From: Bacteroidales bacterium | Lineage (GTDB): Bacteria; Bacteroidota; Bacteroidia; Bacteroidales; P3 | Direction: 5' to 3' | Assembly (NCBI GenBank): GCA_017454015.1 | Contig: JAFTDW010000005.1 | Location: 62,001-126,000 of the forward strand | Length of the DNA: 64,000 nt | Part shown: positions 1-8,244 of the stretch, one piece after another | Layout of the letters: each line of letters opens with the position of its first letter | How positions within the stretch are numbered: the first letter of the stretch is position 1 | The notes under the pieces: generated by a model | Told to the model about the DNA's origin: nothing | Databases searched by the model: none | What the model saw: the letters and a program-made list of their open reading frames with translations, nothing else | Made by a program: the position numbers and the translations under genes

Positions 1-1
1 C

Positions 2-1159
2 GACCCCGTCGACCTCGAAAAAACAGGCTTCCGCCCCTCCGCAGGAAAGTCCCTCTTCGGCAACGCCATCCATATCTACAGCGAGCCCGGCGACATGCCC
101 CCGCTCGACGATGCCGCAATAGCCATCCTCGGCGTCCCCGAAGACCGCACCACCGTGGGCAACCGCGGCTGCGCCGACGGCCCCGACGCCATACGCACCT
201 ACCTCTACGCACTCGCCGCTCACACCTCGCTGCCGCACATCGTCGACATCGGCAACATAACCCGCGCCGAGACACCCTCCGACATGCAGTACGCCTTGGC
301 CGAAGTGCTCTACAAACTCCTCGAGCGCAACCTTACGGTGCTCATCCTCGGCGGCGGCCAGGAGTTCACCTTCGGCAACTACAAAGCCTACGAAATTCTC
401 GGCCGTGTCGTCAACATCTGCGCCATCAACTCCCATTTCGCCATCGGCGAAGACCAGTCGAGCAACATCACCTCGCTCTCCTACCTCCGCCACATTGTCG
501 AACAAATGCCCAACTACCTTTTTAACTTCAACAACCTCGGCTACCAAAGCTACTTCATCCCCGCCGACACCCAGAGACTCATGCAAAGCCTTATGTTCGA
601 CACCTACCGGCTCGGCGAGGTGCGCGCCGACATGGAGCTTGCCGAGGCAGTGCTCCGCAACTCCAACCTCGTAAGTGTCGACATCTCCGCAGTGCGCCAG
701 AGCGACGCGCCGGCACAGGGCCTCCCCTCACCGCACGGCTTCTACGGCGAGGAGCTCTGTACCCTCGCCCATTACGCCGGCCTCAGCGACAACGTCTCCT
801 CCTTCGGACTCTACGGCCTCAACCCGCGCCTCGACAGCCACGGCCAGACAGCTCATCTCTGCGCCCACGCCGTCTGGTATTTCATCGAAGGCTGCGCCAA
901 CCGCAAAAACGACTACCCCAAGCGCAACCCCGACAACTACCTGCGTTTCGTTGTGGCTATGCCCGACGCCGACCCTCAGATGGTCTTCTACAAAAGCAAG
1001 CTCACCAACCGCTGGTGGTTCGAGGTGCCCAACAACAATGCCAGCCAAGGCGGCCCGCAGTGTTACCTCATCCCCTGCACCTACGCCGAATACGAGCAGA
1101 CCCGCAACGGTCACATCCCCGAGCGCTGGTGGCACTTCTACCAGCGTCACAACAGCTGA
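2..1159 (+). CDS. Arginase-fold (formimidoylglutamase-like) protein, 5' truncated
   Basis: The frame is open from base 2, so the gene begins before the window; the first ATG (95) is probably internal. The protein matches the Bacteroidota ureohydrolase-like family often labelled formimidoylglutamase. The positions that bind the two Mn ions in true arginases are altered. The GGDH-type motif reads GGGQEFT, the DAHxD-type motif reads NSHFA, and the last motif (SVDISAVRQSDAP) keeps only one of its two Asp. From memory, related Bacteroidota proteins share the GG(G/S)Q form, so this looks family-wide rather than local decay. The fold is well supported, but catalysis on a guanidino compound is doubtful and the real function is unknown. 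No partner gene is visible downstream. Confidence 0.75.
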   Translation, partial: DPVDLEKTGFRPSAGKSLFGNAIHIYSEPGDMPPLDDAAIAILGVPEDRTTVGNRGCADGPDAIRTYLYALAAHTSLPHIVDIGNITRAETPSDMQYALAEVLYKLLERNLTVLILGGGQEFTFGNYKAYEILGRVVNICAINSHFAIGEDQSSNITSLSYLRHIVEQMPNYLFNFNNLGYQSYFIPADTQRLMQSLMFDTYRLGEVRADMELAEAVLRNSNLVSVDISAVRQSDAPAQGLPSPHGFYGEELCTLAHYAGLSDNVSSFGLYGLNPRLDSHGQTAHLCAHAVWYFIEGCANRKNDYPKRNPDNYLRFVVAMPDADPQMVFYKSKLTNRWWFEVPNNNASQGGPQCYLIPCTYAEYEQTRNGHIPERWWHFYQRHNS

Positions 1160-1180
1160 CCCCCCAAAAAACCAATTCCG

Positions 1181-1243
1181 ATTATTCCGACTATTCCGAT
1201 TACTCCGATCACTCCGATTACTCCGATTATTCCGATTATTCCG
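1181..1243. repeat. 9-bp tandem repeat (ATTATTCCG-type)
   Basis: Seven consecutive 9-bp units of the form ATYAYTCCG (one begins ACT) lie directly behind the arginase-like gene, with a partial unit before them. The units differ only by C/T changes except that one. They sit in the non-coding tail and carry no promoter or terminator signal that I can see. Confidence 0.85.
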
Positions 1244-1253
1244 AAAATTTTAG

Positions 1254-1392
1254 ATGAATACTAAATACTTTACCTAATTATTCAGGAATGCCCTGTAAGG
1301 GCATAAATCCAATAGCCCAGGGCACCGCCCTGGGTATAAGCGGCATCAAAATATATGCGCCCTGTAAGGGCAAAACCATTTTTAGGTATAAC
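1254..1392 (+). repeat. Interspersed ~139-bp repeat, copy 1
   Basis: Nearly identical to 6409-6547, with a handful of substitutions. Inside are two copies of the small palindrome GCCCTGTAAGGGC and one larger palindrome, CCCAGGGCACCGCCCTGGG, so the single strand can fold into three hairpins. There is no coding capacity. It is a non-autonomous intergenic repeat; no terminal inverted repeat or target duplication is evident. Confidence 0.85.
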
Positions 1393-1398
1393 TAAGGT

Positions 1399-1435
1399 CA
1401 TGAGCACCTATGAAATAAAAACAAGGACAGCGAAT
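1399..1435 (-). repeat. Short interspersed repeat B, copy 1 (inverted)
   Basis: The reverse complement reads TATTCGCTGTCCTTG followed by a T-rich stretch and GGTGCTCATG. It matches 6576-6640 and 62707-62755, which lie on the other strand. In the first two places it sits just after the 139-bp repeat, but in opposite orientation. Confidence 0.75.
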
Positions 1436-1486
1436 AACATTTAGCAATCATATAACATTTAGTATCCATAAATTTTATCCGCAATT

Positions 1487-1519
1487 TTGCCTCAATTCCA
1501 AAATTTATTGCTATCTTTG
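1487..1519 (+). promoter_or_regulatory. Bacteroidetes promoter of the thiamine operon
   Basis: A TATCTTTG -7 box (1512-1519) is preceded by TTG at 1487-1489 with a 22-bp spacer, matching the TTG-N19-23-TAnnTTTG consensus for the primary sigma factor of this phylum. The transcript would start near 1525, just ahead of the TPP riboswitch. Confidence 0.75.
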
Positions 1520-1550
1520 CACCGCCTTTCGGGGCAGTGAATTTTATTAT

Positions 1551-1621
1551 TTGGGGTGCCCAACTTGTTGGAGCTGAGATAATACCCTTTGAACCTGAAA
1601 CGGATAATACCGGCGGAGGAA
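1551..1621 (+). promoter_or_regulatory. TPP (thiamine pyrophosphate) riboswitch
   Basis: The thi-box core is complete: GGGGTGCC, then CTGAGAT-AATACCC, TGAACCTGA, CGGATAATACCGGCG and AGGA. The 3' end holds GGAGGA (1615-1620), which is also the ribosome binding site 6 bases before the ATG at 1627. TPP binding should therefore hide the ribosome site and block translation of the receptor. I see no separate terminator, which also favours translational control. Confidence 0.95.
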
Positions 1622-1626
1622 AACCT

Positions 1627-3816
1627 ATGAAAAGACCAAGCTTTTCTATTTTGCAGTGCATTGCACTCGCTGCAGCCACTCTCGGCTGCCTCATGTCTAA
1701 CGCCTACGCGCAGAAAACAGACAAAGACTCGCTGCGTGTGCTAAAGACCGTGGTTGTCAACGGCAATTTCGCCGACGACCGCACACCTATCACCAATTCC
1801 ACCCTTCAGCGCGCCGAGCTCGCCAAAGAGCGCATCAACACCTCGCTGCCCTACGTGCTGGGACAGCAGCCCTCGCTCGTGGCTTCCGGCGAGAACGGCA
1901 CCGTGGGCAACACCTCCCTGCGTATACGCGGCATCGACGCCACGCGTATCAACGTCAACATCAACGGCATCCCACTCAACGACGCCGAGAGCCAGGCCGT
2001 ATACTGGGTCAACATCCCCAACCTCGCCGGCATGGCCCAGAGCCTGCAGGTCCAGCGCGGCATTGGCGCCACCATGGGAGGCACCGCCTCGGCGGGCGGC
2101 AGCATAAGCCTCCTCACCCTCAACACCTCGTCGCAGCCTTACGCCGTCGCCGACCTCATGGCCGCCTCCTTCAACACCCGCACCTACAGCCTCACCGCAG
2201 GCTCAGGCCTCTCTCCTAAAGGCTTCGCTTTCGACATGGCCTACAGCAACGTCAAGTCCGACGGCTATGTCCGCAATGGCTTCTGCGACCACCAGTCGCT
2301 CTTCATGACCGGCGGCTACTACGGCTCGCGCAGCATCCTCAAGGCTACCGCCATCATAGGCAAGCAGCACACCGGCATAACGTGGGACGGAGCCTTCGCC
2401 GAAGACCTCGACGCCGACCCCACCTACAACCCGGCCGGCGCCTACCTCGACGCCTACGGCAACCTGCGCTACTACGACAACCAGTCCGACAACTATAACC
2501 AGCGCCATTACCAACTCTATCTCTCACACCTGCTGACCGACAAAACCTCACTCAACGCCACACTCCACTACACCCACGGCGACGGCTACTACGAAGAGTA
2601 CTTCGACGACGCCAACTTCTCCGACACAGCAGGCTACTGGCAGCAGCTTTACCTTAGCGACCAGATCACTCGCAAGCAGATGCTCAACCACTCCCTCACC
2701 GGCAACCTCTCCCTCAACCACACCACCCACAAGCTCAACCTCTCCGTCGGCACCACGGTGCAACGCTACGACGGGCAGGTCTTCGGCACCATAGTGTGGG
2801 ACCAGGCCGGCACCGCCAGGGGCGACGAGTGGCACCATAACAACAGCCTGAAATACGACGCCACAGCTTTCGCACGTATGCAATACTACCTCTCCGACAA
2901 GCACAACATCTACGCCGACTACCAGATGCGATACGTCGACTACCAGATCAACGGCCCCGACGACGACCTCACTCCTATCTCATTCCATGAGCAATACCAT
3001 TTCATCAACCCCAAGCTCGGCTGGAACTACACCATAACCCAGGGCAGCCGCCTCTATATGGTGGCGGGCATGGTGGGACGCGAACCCACTCGCGGCGACA
3101 TCACCGATGTGCTTAAATCCACCACGGCGCGCGACACCGTACTCCCCGAGCGTCTCGCCGACCTCGAGCTGGGCTACCGCTACAGCCGCAACCCCAACTG
3201 GCAGGCCGCCGCCAACATCTACGCCATGTACTACAAAGACCAGCTGGTACCCAGCGGCCGCCTCAACTCCGTGGGCTACGTCATCATGGAAAACGTCGAC
3301 CGCTCCTACCGCCTCGGCATCGAGCTCGAAGGCGCACTCCACCCACAGGCCCTGCCGCGCTTCGGCGCAAAAGCCAACCTCACACTCAGCGACAACCGCA
3401 TACTCAACTACACATACTCCTATTACGACTACTACGGCGTACTTCAGAGCAACTCCCTGGGCAACACCCACCTCAGCTTCTCCCCCGCCCTCCTGGCCGC
3501 CGCCTCGGCAAGCTACCAGTGCTTCAAGGATTTCAGCGTTGAGCTGCAATGCAAATATGTCGGCGAGATGTACTGCGACAACTCCGACCGCGACGAGACA
3601 CTGCAGGACGACTATATGCTTCTCAACCTCAAAGCCACATACAAGTGGCACAAGATGGAATTCCAGCTCCTTGTCAACAACCTCCTCGACAACCACTACC
3701 GCCTGCCTGCGTGGATGTACAACGACTATGGCGCCGACGGTTCCTGCACCGTTTACCGCGCTTACTACCAGCAACCCGGCATCAACCTCGCCCTGCGTGC
3801 AATACTCAACATGTAG
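1627..3816 (+). CDS. TonB-dependent outer-membrane receptor for thiamine
   Basis: 729 aa. The ATG at 1627 is chosen because any start further upstream (e.g. 1537) would translate the riboswitch. It follows GGAGGA by 6 bases and opens a signal peptide cleaved at NAYA|Q (28/29). A TonB-box-like LKTVVVNG follows. The plug domain (about 50-160) contains SLRIRGIDATRINVNINGIP, and the remainder is a 22-strand-type barrel ending near YQQPGINLALRAILNM. There is no N-terminal carboxypeptidase-like domain. The TPP riboswitch and the downstream pnuT and thiamine pyrophosphokinase genes identify the substrate as thiamine or a derivative, as in the known OMP-PnuT-Tnr3 operons of Bacteroides. Confidence 0.9.
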   Translation: MKRPSFSILQCIALAAATLGCLMSNAYAQKTDKDSLRVLKTVVVNGNFADDRTPITNSTLQRAELAKERINTSLPYVLGQQPSLVASGENGTVGNTSLRIRGIDATRINVNINGIPLNDAESQAVYWVNIPNLAGMAQSLQVQRGIGATMGGTASAGGSISLLTLNTSSQPYAVADLMAASFNTRTYSLTAGSGLSPKGFAFDMAYSNVKSDGYVRNGFCDHQSLFMTGGYYGSRSILKATAIIGKQHTGITWDGAFAEDLDADPTYNPAGAYLDAYGNLRYYDNQSDNYNQRHYQLYLSHLLTDKTSLNATLHYTHGDGYYEEYFDDANFSDTAGYWQQLYLSDQITRKQMLNHSLTGNLSLNHTTHKLNLSVGTTVQRYDGQVFGTIVWDQAGTARGDEWHHNNSLKYDATAFARMQYYLSDKHNIYADYQMRYVDYQINGPDDDLTPISFHEQYHFINPKLGWNYTITQGSRLYMVAGMVGREPTRGDITDVLKSTTARDTVLPERLADLELGYRYSRNPNWQAAANIYAMYYKDQLVPSGRLNSVGYVIMENVDRSYRLGIELEGALHPQALPRFGAKANLTLSDNRILNYTYSYYDYYGVLQSNSLGNTHLSFSPALLAAASASYQCFKDFSVELQCKYVGEMYCDNSDRDETLQDDYMLLNLKATYKWHKMEFQLLVNNLLDNHYRLPAWMYNDYGADGSCTVYRAYYQQPGINLALRAILNM

Positions 3817-3840
3817 ACACTCTCTTCACCGCCCACCCCA

Positions 3841-4425
3841 ATGGCTCTCGAAATAATAGGCTCGATAATAGGCATAGTCTACGTTTACTTTGAGTGGAAG
3901 GAACGCCCTGTAATGTGGCTTTTCGGCGTGCTCATGCCTATAGCATACCTCATAGTCTTTTTCCAACGGGGGCTCTACGCCAATGCCGCCATACAGGCAT
4001 ATTACATAATTGCCTCATTCTATGGTCTTTTGCTGTGGCAGGGCATACTCAAGGACAGGCGCAACCCTGATGCCACGACGCATATCAAGTCGCTAAGCCT
4101 CAGCGGGTGGTTGCTCTTTATCGGGGTTACCGTATTGTTAACAGCATTGATAACCTTTGTGCTCTGCAGACTGCCCGGAGAGAGCGACCAACCATTTCTC
4201 GACGGCTTCACAGCCTCGCTCAACATACTTGGTATGTGGTTGTTGGCAAAAAAATACTACCAGCAGTGGTACGTCTGGCTACTTGTGAACCCCATAACAG
4301 TGGTGCTCTGCCTGCTCAATGAGATGTACACAGTGGCAGCTTTCTATGCCATTGCATTTGGTATGAGTATATTAGGATATAATAGCTGGCTTAAGAAATA
4401 CCGTTCATGCAACACCACGATGTAG
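3841..4425 (+). CDS. pnuT: PnuC-family thiamine transporter PnuT
   Basis: 194 aa integral membrane protein of the PnuC (SWEET-like) vitamin transporter family, normal length, with about seven hydrophobic segments. The hallmark WxxWxxxN motif is present as WYVWLLVN. PnuC homologues facilitate diffusion of an unphosphorylated vitamin, which is then trapped by phosphorylation. The riboswitch upstream and the kinase that overlaps its 3' end by 19 bp assign thiamine rather than nicotinamide riboside. It starts 24 bp after the receptor stop. It should take thiamine from the periplasm to the cytoplasm. Confidence 0.9.
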   Translation: MALEIIGSIIGIVYVYFEWKERPVMWLFGVLMPIAYLIVFFQRGLYANAAIQAYYIIASFYGLLLWQGILKDRRNPDATTHIKSLSLSGWLLFIGVTVLLTALITFVLCRLPGESDQPFLDGFTASLNILGMWLLAKKYYQQWYVWLLVNPITVVLCLLNEMYTVAAFYAIAFGMSILGYNSWLKKYRSCNTTM

Positions 4426-5063
4426 TTATCTTGGCCAACGGCCAGTTTCCGTCGAGCTGCGGTCTCCTTGCGATGCTCTCCGCCACCCCGCGCCTCGTAT
4501 GTTGCGACGGTGCCTACGCCCGCCTTGTCGATGCGGGTGTGCCCCTTGCCGTCAATGCGGAGCTATATGTCACCGGCGATGGCGACTCGCTGCCGCAGCA
4601 GCTCAAAGACGAGCTCGGAAGCCGTTTCATAAAGGTCGACGAGCAGGACTACAACGACCTGGGCAAGGCGTTCCGTCTATGCTGCGCCCACAACTGGGCC
4701 GACATAGCCATACTCGGCGCCACCGGTCTCCGCGAAGATCACACTCTGGGCAACATCAGCTATCTGGCTCTCTACGGCTCTAAGCATACTGCCAACGGTA
4801 CCCCTGTAAAACCGGTGATATACAGCGACTACGGTGTCATGCAGCCGGTGTATGGGCGCAGACAATTCCCGTCGCACAAAGGCCAGCAAATATCCATCTT
4901 CTCGCTCACGCCACAGCATCCGGTAAGTGCCCAAGGCCTGCGCTACCCGCTGCAACAGCTCCTCCTCACCCAATGGTGGATGGGTACTCTCAACGAGGCT
5001 CTCGGCGACACTTTTGTCGTCGACGCCGGACAAGGCTCTGTAATCTTGTTTACAGAGTATTAG
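4407..5063 (+). CDS. Thiamine pyrophosphokinase
   Basis: 218 aa. Converts imported thiamine to TPP with ATP (EC 2.7.6.2), trapping the vitamin delivered by PnuT. Visible motifs are the catalytic-domain Asp cluster GDGDS (57-61), the EQDYNDLGKA segment that follows it, and LGATGLREDHTLGN of the kinase core. A C-terminal beta-rich dimer and thiamine-binding domain follows. It overlaps the end of pnuT by 19 bp, so the two are probably translationally coupled. This is the tnr3-type kinase of the Bacteroides thiamine operon. It ends 5 bp from the convergent purD stop, with no terminator visible between them. Confidence 0.9.
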   Translation: MQHHDVVILANGQFPSSCGLLAMLSATPRLVCCDGAYARLVDAGVPLAVNAELYVTGDGDSLPQQLKDELGSRFIKVDEQDYNDLGKAFRLCCAHNWADIAILGATGLREDHTLGNISYLALYGSKHTANGTPVKPVIYSDYGVMQPVYGRRQFPSHKGQQISIFSLTPQHPVSAQGLRYPLQQLLLTQWWMGTLNEALGDTFVVDAGQGSVILFTEY

Positions 5064-5068
5064 CCGTT

Positions 5069-6382
5069 TTATTCCACGGAGAGGCGCAGCAGGTCTTGGC
5101 CTATGTCGCGTCGCATATAGCGCCCGTCCCATGTTATTTTGTCGGCGGCCTGGTAGCAGTTGAGCAGTGCGGTGGGCAGGGTGTCGCTCAGTGCGGTGAC
5201 GCAGAGCACGCGACCCCCGTTGGTCACTATTGTTTTGTTGTCGTTGCCGTTGGCTGTCCCGGCATGGAACACCATGCACTCCTTGCACTCCGCCAGCCCT
5301 TGTATGGGCATCCCTTTGGCGTAGCTGCCAGGGTAGCCCTCGGCGGCCAGCACCACCGAAGCCGCCGTGCGGCTGTCAATGTCGAGGGGGATGGTCTCAA
5401 GTGTTTTGTTCCATGTATGTTCCAGCAGGTCGACCATGTCGGTCTTTATGCGTGGGAACACCGACTGTGTCTCTGGGTCGCCCATGCGCACGTTGTATTC
5501 TATCACATAGGGATCCAGTCCGTCGGGGCCTTTTACTGCCATCAGACCCAGGAAGATAAAGCCGCGGTAGTCCGTTTTCTGCTTGCGCAGCCCTCTTATG
5601 GTGGGCAGCACTATGCGCTGTTCCACTTTTTGCATGAAGTTCTTGTCGGCAAACGGCACGGGGCTTATGGAGCCCATGCCGCCGGTGTTGGGGCCGGTGT
5701 CGCCTTCGCCGATGCGTTTATAGTCCTTGGCGGTGGGCAGTATCTTGTAGTGACGCCCGTCGGTGAGCACAAACACGGAGAGTTCTATGCCATCCAGGTA
5801 CTCTTCGACAACCACTTGCTGCGAGGCTTTGCCGAACAACTGTTTTTCGAGCATCTCATGCAGTGATGCCTCAGCCTCGTCGAGTGTGTCGAGTATGAGC
5901 ACGCCTTTGCCTGCGGCAAGGCCGTCGGCTTTAAGCACGTAGGGTGCGCTGAGGTTGTGCAGGAAGTCTATGCCTTTGTTTATGGTAAACCTGTCGAAGG
6001 TGCCGTAGCGTGCCGTGGGTATGCCGTGCTCGGTCATGAAAGCCTTGGCGTAGTCTTTGCTGCCTTCGAGCATGGCACCCTCCTTGGAGGGGCCTATCAC
6101 GGCGATGTTGGCAAGCTGCTCATCGGCCGCGAAATAGTCCACAATACCCTCTACCAGTGGCACTTCGGGACCAACGACAACCATCTTTATGCCGAGGTTT
6201 ATGACGCATTGGCGTATGGCGTCGAAGTCGCTGACGTTAAGGTCAATGTTAGTACCCAGCGCCGCGGTGCCTGCATTGCCGGGGGCTATGTAGAGATGGC
6301 TGCATTTCTTGCTCTCTGCAAGCTTGCTTGCAATGGCGTGTTCGCGGCCGCCACTGCCCAGAAGGAGTATTCGGATGGACAT
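5069..6382 (-). CDS. purD: Phosphoribosylamine-glycine ligase
   Basis: 437 aa, full length. Second step of purine synthesis: phosphoribosylamine + glycine + ATP gives GAR. The N-terminal domain begins with RILLLGSGGREHAIA, the classic PurD start, followed by IAPGNAGT and VVVGPEVPLVEGI. The ATP-grasp domain has KADGLAAGKGV and the C-terminal half has EYNVRMGDPETQ. It is a single gene on the minus strand, convergent with the thiamine operon. The 5' side is the repeat-containing spacer 6383-6783, in which I see no clear minus-strand -7 box. Confidence 0.97.
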   Translation of the reverse strand: MSIRILLLGSGGREHAIASKLAESKKCSHLYIAPGNAGTAALGTNIDLNVSDFDAIRQCVINLGIKMVVVGPEVPLVEGIVDYFAADEQLANIAVIGPSKEGAMLEGSKDYAKAFMTEHGIPTARYGTFDRFTINKGIDFLHNLSAPYVLKADGLAAGKGVLILDTLDEAEASLHEMLEKQLFGKASQQVVVEEYLDGIELSVFVLTDGRHYKILPTAKDYKRIGEGDTGPNTGGMGSISPVPFADKNFMQKVEQRIVLPTIRGLRKQKTDYRGFIFLGLMAVKGPDGLDPYVIEYNVRMGDPETQSVFPRIKTDMVDLLEHTWNKTLETIPLDIDSRTAASVVLAAEGYPGSYAKGMPIQGLAECKECMVFHAGTANGNDNKTIVTNGGRVLCVTALSDTLPTALLNCYQAADKITWDGRYMRRDIGQDLLRLSVE

Positions 6383-6408
6383 AGGAAATAGAAATGGTTT
6401 CTAAATTA

Positions 6409-6547
6409 ATGAATACTAAATTCTTTACCTAATTATTCTGGAATGCCCTGTAAGGGCATAAATCCAATAGCCCAGGGCACCGCCCTGGGTATAAACGTCA
6501 TCAAAGTTTGTGCGCCCTGTAAGGGCAAAACCATTTTTAGGTATAAC
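6409..6547 (+). repeat. Interspersed ~139-bp repeat, copy 2
   Basis: Second copy of the element at 1254-1392, same orientation, with the same three internal palindromes (two GCCCTGTAAGGGC and one CCCAGGGC-ACC-GCCCTGGG). Differences are scattered single substitutions. With 6576-6640 it fills most of the 400-bp spacer between purD and pth. Confidence 0.85.
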
Positions 6548-6575
6548 ATTTAGCAATCATACTAAATTAAACGAT

Positions 6576-6640
6576 TATTCGCTGTCCTTGTTTTTATTTT
6601 TACGGGTGCTCATGACCTCGGTTCATGACCTCAGTTCACA
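6576..6640 (+). repeat. Short interspersed repeat B, copy 2
   Basis: Begins TATTCGCTGTCCTTG, runs through a T-rich stretch and GGGTGCTCATG, and ends with a doubled CATGACCTC-GTTCA unit. Related copies are at 1399-1435 (inverted) and 62707-62755. Confidence 0.75.
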
Positions 6641-6757
6641 TCTGTGTTACAAAATTATTAACGCAAGTAATCCGTTTTTGTTGTGTAGCTGTCATATTTT
6701 CCGCCACACAATGAACAATTAGCAATGGCACAAATCCCCCAAGTCACATTTATTTCG

Positions 6758-6765
6758 TATCTTTG
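6758..6765 (+). promoter_or_regulatory. Probable -7 box before pth
   Basis: TATCTTTG followed by C matches the Bacteroidetes -7 consensus. I see no convincing -33 TTTG at the usual distance. Transcription would start near 6771, about 13 nt before the ATG at 6784, and could serve the whole pth-to-MBOAT gene run. Confidence 0.6.
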
Positions 6766-6783
6766 CAAAATTATTTTTATAAT

Positions 6784-7476
6784 ATGTCACTATTAAAAAG
6801 TATTATATCTCTTTTCAAACCAGTTCATTCCACAGATTTGTCTAATCGTAAGCCAGAGAGCGGCAAGTCGCAAAACACAAATCAAGAGCCACAAATGAAG
6901 TATCTAATAGTAGGTCTTGGCAATGTAGGGAGTGAGTATAGCAATACGCGTCACAACAGCGGTTTCATGGCCGCCGACGCCTTGGTGCGCAAAGTGGACG
7001 AGGGTGCCAAGTTCACCCTTGAGCGCCATGCCTACCGTGCCGAGGTGCGCTACAAGGGCCGCACTCTTGTTGTCATCAAGCCAACCACCCTGATGAACCT
7101 CAGCGGCAAGGCGGTGCGTTACTGGATGGCGGCGGAGAAGGTGGAGCTGGCCAATGTGCTGGTGTTTGTCGACGACATCGCGTTGCCTCTTGGCACTCTC
7201 CGCATGAAGCGGCAAGGCTCGCACGGCGGGCACAACGGGTTGGCCGACATCGAGGCCGCCATAGGGTCCGCTGCCTACTGTCGGCTGCGCATCGGCGTGG
7301 GCAACGACTTTCCCCGCGGCCGCCAAATAGAGTATGTGCTTGGCGAGTTCTCTGCAGCCGAGTTGGCCGTGCTTGAACCTCGTCTGGACGCCGCAGCCAA
7401 TGCAGCCCTGGCTTTCTGCACCGTGGGCCCGGAGCGCGCCATGAACGTGTGCAACACCCAGGCAAAACTACAATAA
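6784..7476 (+). CDS. pth: Peptidyl-tRNA hydrolase
   Basis: Releases tRNA from prematurely dropped peptidyl-tRNA. The family core begins at 6895 with KYLIVGLGNVG and contains the catalytic His in TRHNSG, the Asp in FVDDIALPLG and the Asn in GSHGGHNGL. From 6895 the protein is 193 aa, the usual length. From the ATG at 6784 it is 230 aa, with a 37-residue Ser/Lys/Asn-rich leader unlike the standard family. I list the longer form because a -7 box lies just upstream at 6758-6765, but start at 6895 is equally possible. Neither start has a clear Shine-Dalgarno sequence. First gene of a long co-directional run; coaX follows after 18 bp. Confidence 0.93.
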   Translation: MSLLKSIISLFKPVHSTDLSNRKPESGKSQNTNQEPQMKYLIVGLGNVGSEYSNTRHNSGFMAADALVRKVDEGAKFTLERHAYRAEVRYKGRTLVVIKPTTLMNLSGKAVRYWMAAEKVELANVLVFVDDIALPLGTLRMKRQGSHGGHNGLADIEAAIGSAAYCRLRIGVGNDFPRGRQIEYVLGEFSAAELAVLEPRLDAAANAALAFCTVGPERAMNVCNTQAKLQ

Positions 7477-7494
7477 ACAGCATATAACCACACC

Positions 7495-8244
7495 ATGTCG
7501 AGGTTACTGATAGATATAGGCAACAGTTCGGTCAAGGCTGCGGTGATGGCCGACGGCGAGCTCCGCGGTCACGTCTGCGCCGCCGCGCTGAGCGCTTCGC
7601 TGCTGGAGCCGCTCCTCGACGAGTGGCACCCTGCGAGCGTAGGTCTCTCCGTGGTGGGGAACCCTAAGGACCTCCACCTGCTGCCCCGCCATTTGCCCAC
7701 AACCAGAGTGAGCGCCGCCGGTCCGCTGCCTATAGCCATAGACTACCTGACTCCTGCCACCCTGGGAGCCGACCGCATAGCGGCGGCGGCCTGCGCCCAT
7801 AAGCTTGCGGGCGGCGAGGCCTGCGTGGTGATCGACGCAGGCACCTGCATAACCGTGGACCTTGTCGACGAAAAGGCGGTGTTCCGCGGGGGCGCCATCA
7901 TGCCAGGACTCGACATGAAATTTAGGGCGCTGCATAATTTTACCGCCAACCTGCCGTTATTATCTGTAGAAACATTATTAAGCAGTCCCGATATGTTATC
8001 GCCAGACAATTTACTTGGCCGTTCTACAAGTCAGTCGCTACAGGTAGGTGTCGTTGCCGCCACGCGCATGGCTCTGAAGGCCATGGTGGAGTGTCACAAA
8101 GACAGGCATCCCCGGCTGCAGGTGCTGCTCACCGGCGGTTATGGCGAACTCTTTGCCGACGCTTTTGGTGTCGCCACTCGCTATGAGCCCAACCTCGTGC
8201 TGCTTGGCATAGATGAGATTATGAATTATGAAACGGAGAATTGA
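7495..8244 (+). CDS. coaX: Type III pantothenate kinase
   Basis: 249 aa. Phosphorylates pantothenate in the first step of coenzyme A synthesis. Motifs of the CoaX (ASKHA-fold) family are clear: the N-terminal phosphate loop LLIDIGNSSVK, TLGADRIAAAA, VIDAGTCITVD and the GGAIMPGL loop. The length is typical. It overlaps the next gene by 17 bp. Bacteroidota commonly place coaX immediately before an outer-membrane barrel gene, a TPR gene and lptC, exactly as here. Confidence 0.95.
   Translation: MSRLLIDIGNSSVKAAVMADGELRGHVCAAALSASLLEPLLDEWHPASVGLSVVGNPKDLHLLPRHLPTTRVSAAGPLPIAIDYLTPATLGADRIAAAACAHKLAGGEACVVIDAGTCITVDLVDEKAVFRGGAIMPGLDMKFRALHNFTANLPLLSVETLLSSPDMLSPDNLLGRSTSQSLQVGVVAATRMALKAMVECHKDRHPRLQVLLTGGYGELFADAFGVATRYEPNLVLLGIDEIMNYETEN

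Noticed and set aside
675..1253. 192-codon frame overlapping the arginase-like gene
   Set aside because: Ser/Thr/Pro-rich shadow of the GC-rich coding frame that runs into the 9-bp repeats.
1537..1626. Upstream start for the thiamine receptor
   Set aside because: It would translate the TPP riboswitch; the ATG at 1627 has a proper ribosome site and signal peptide.
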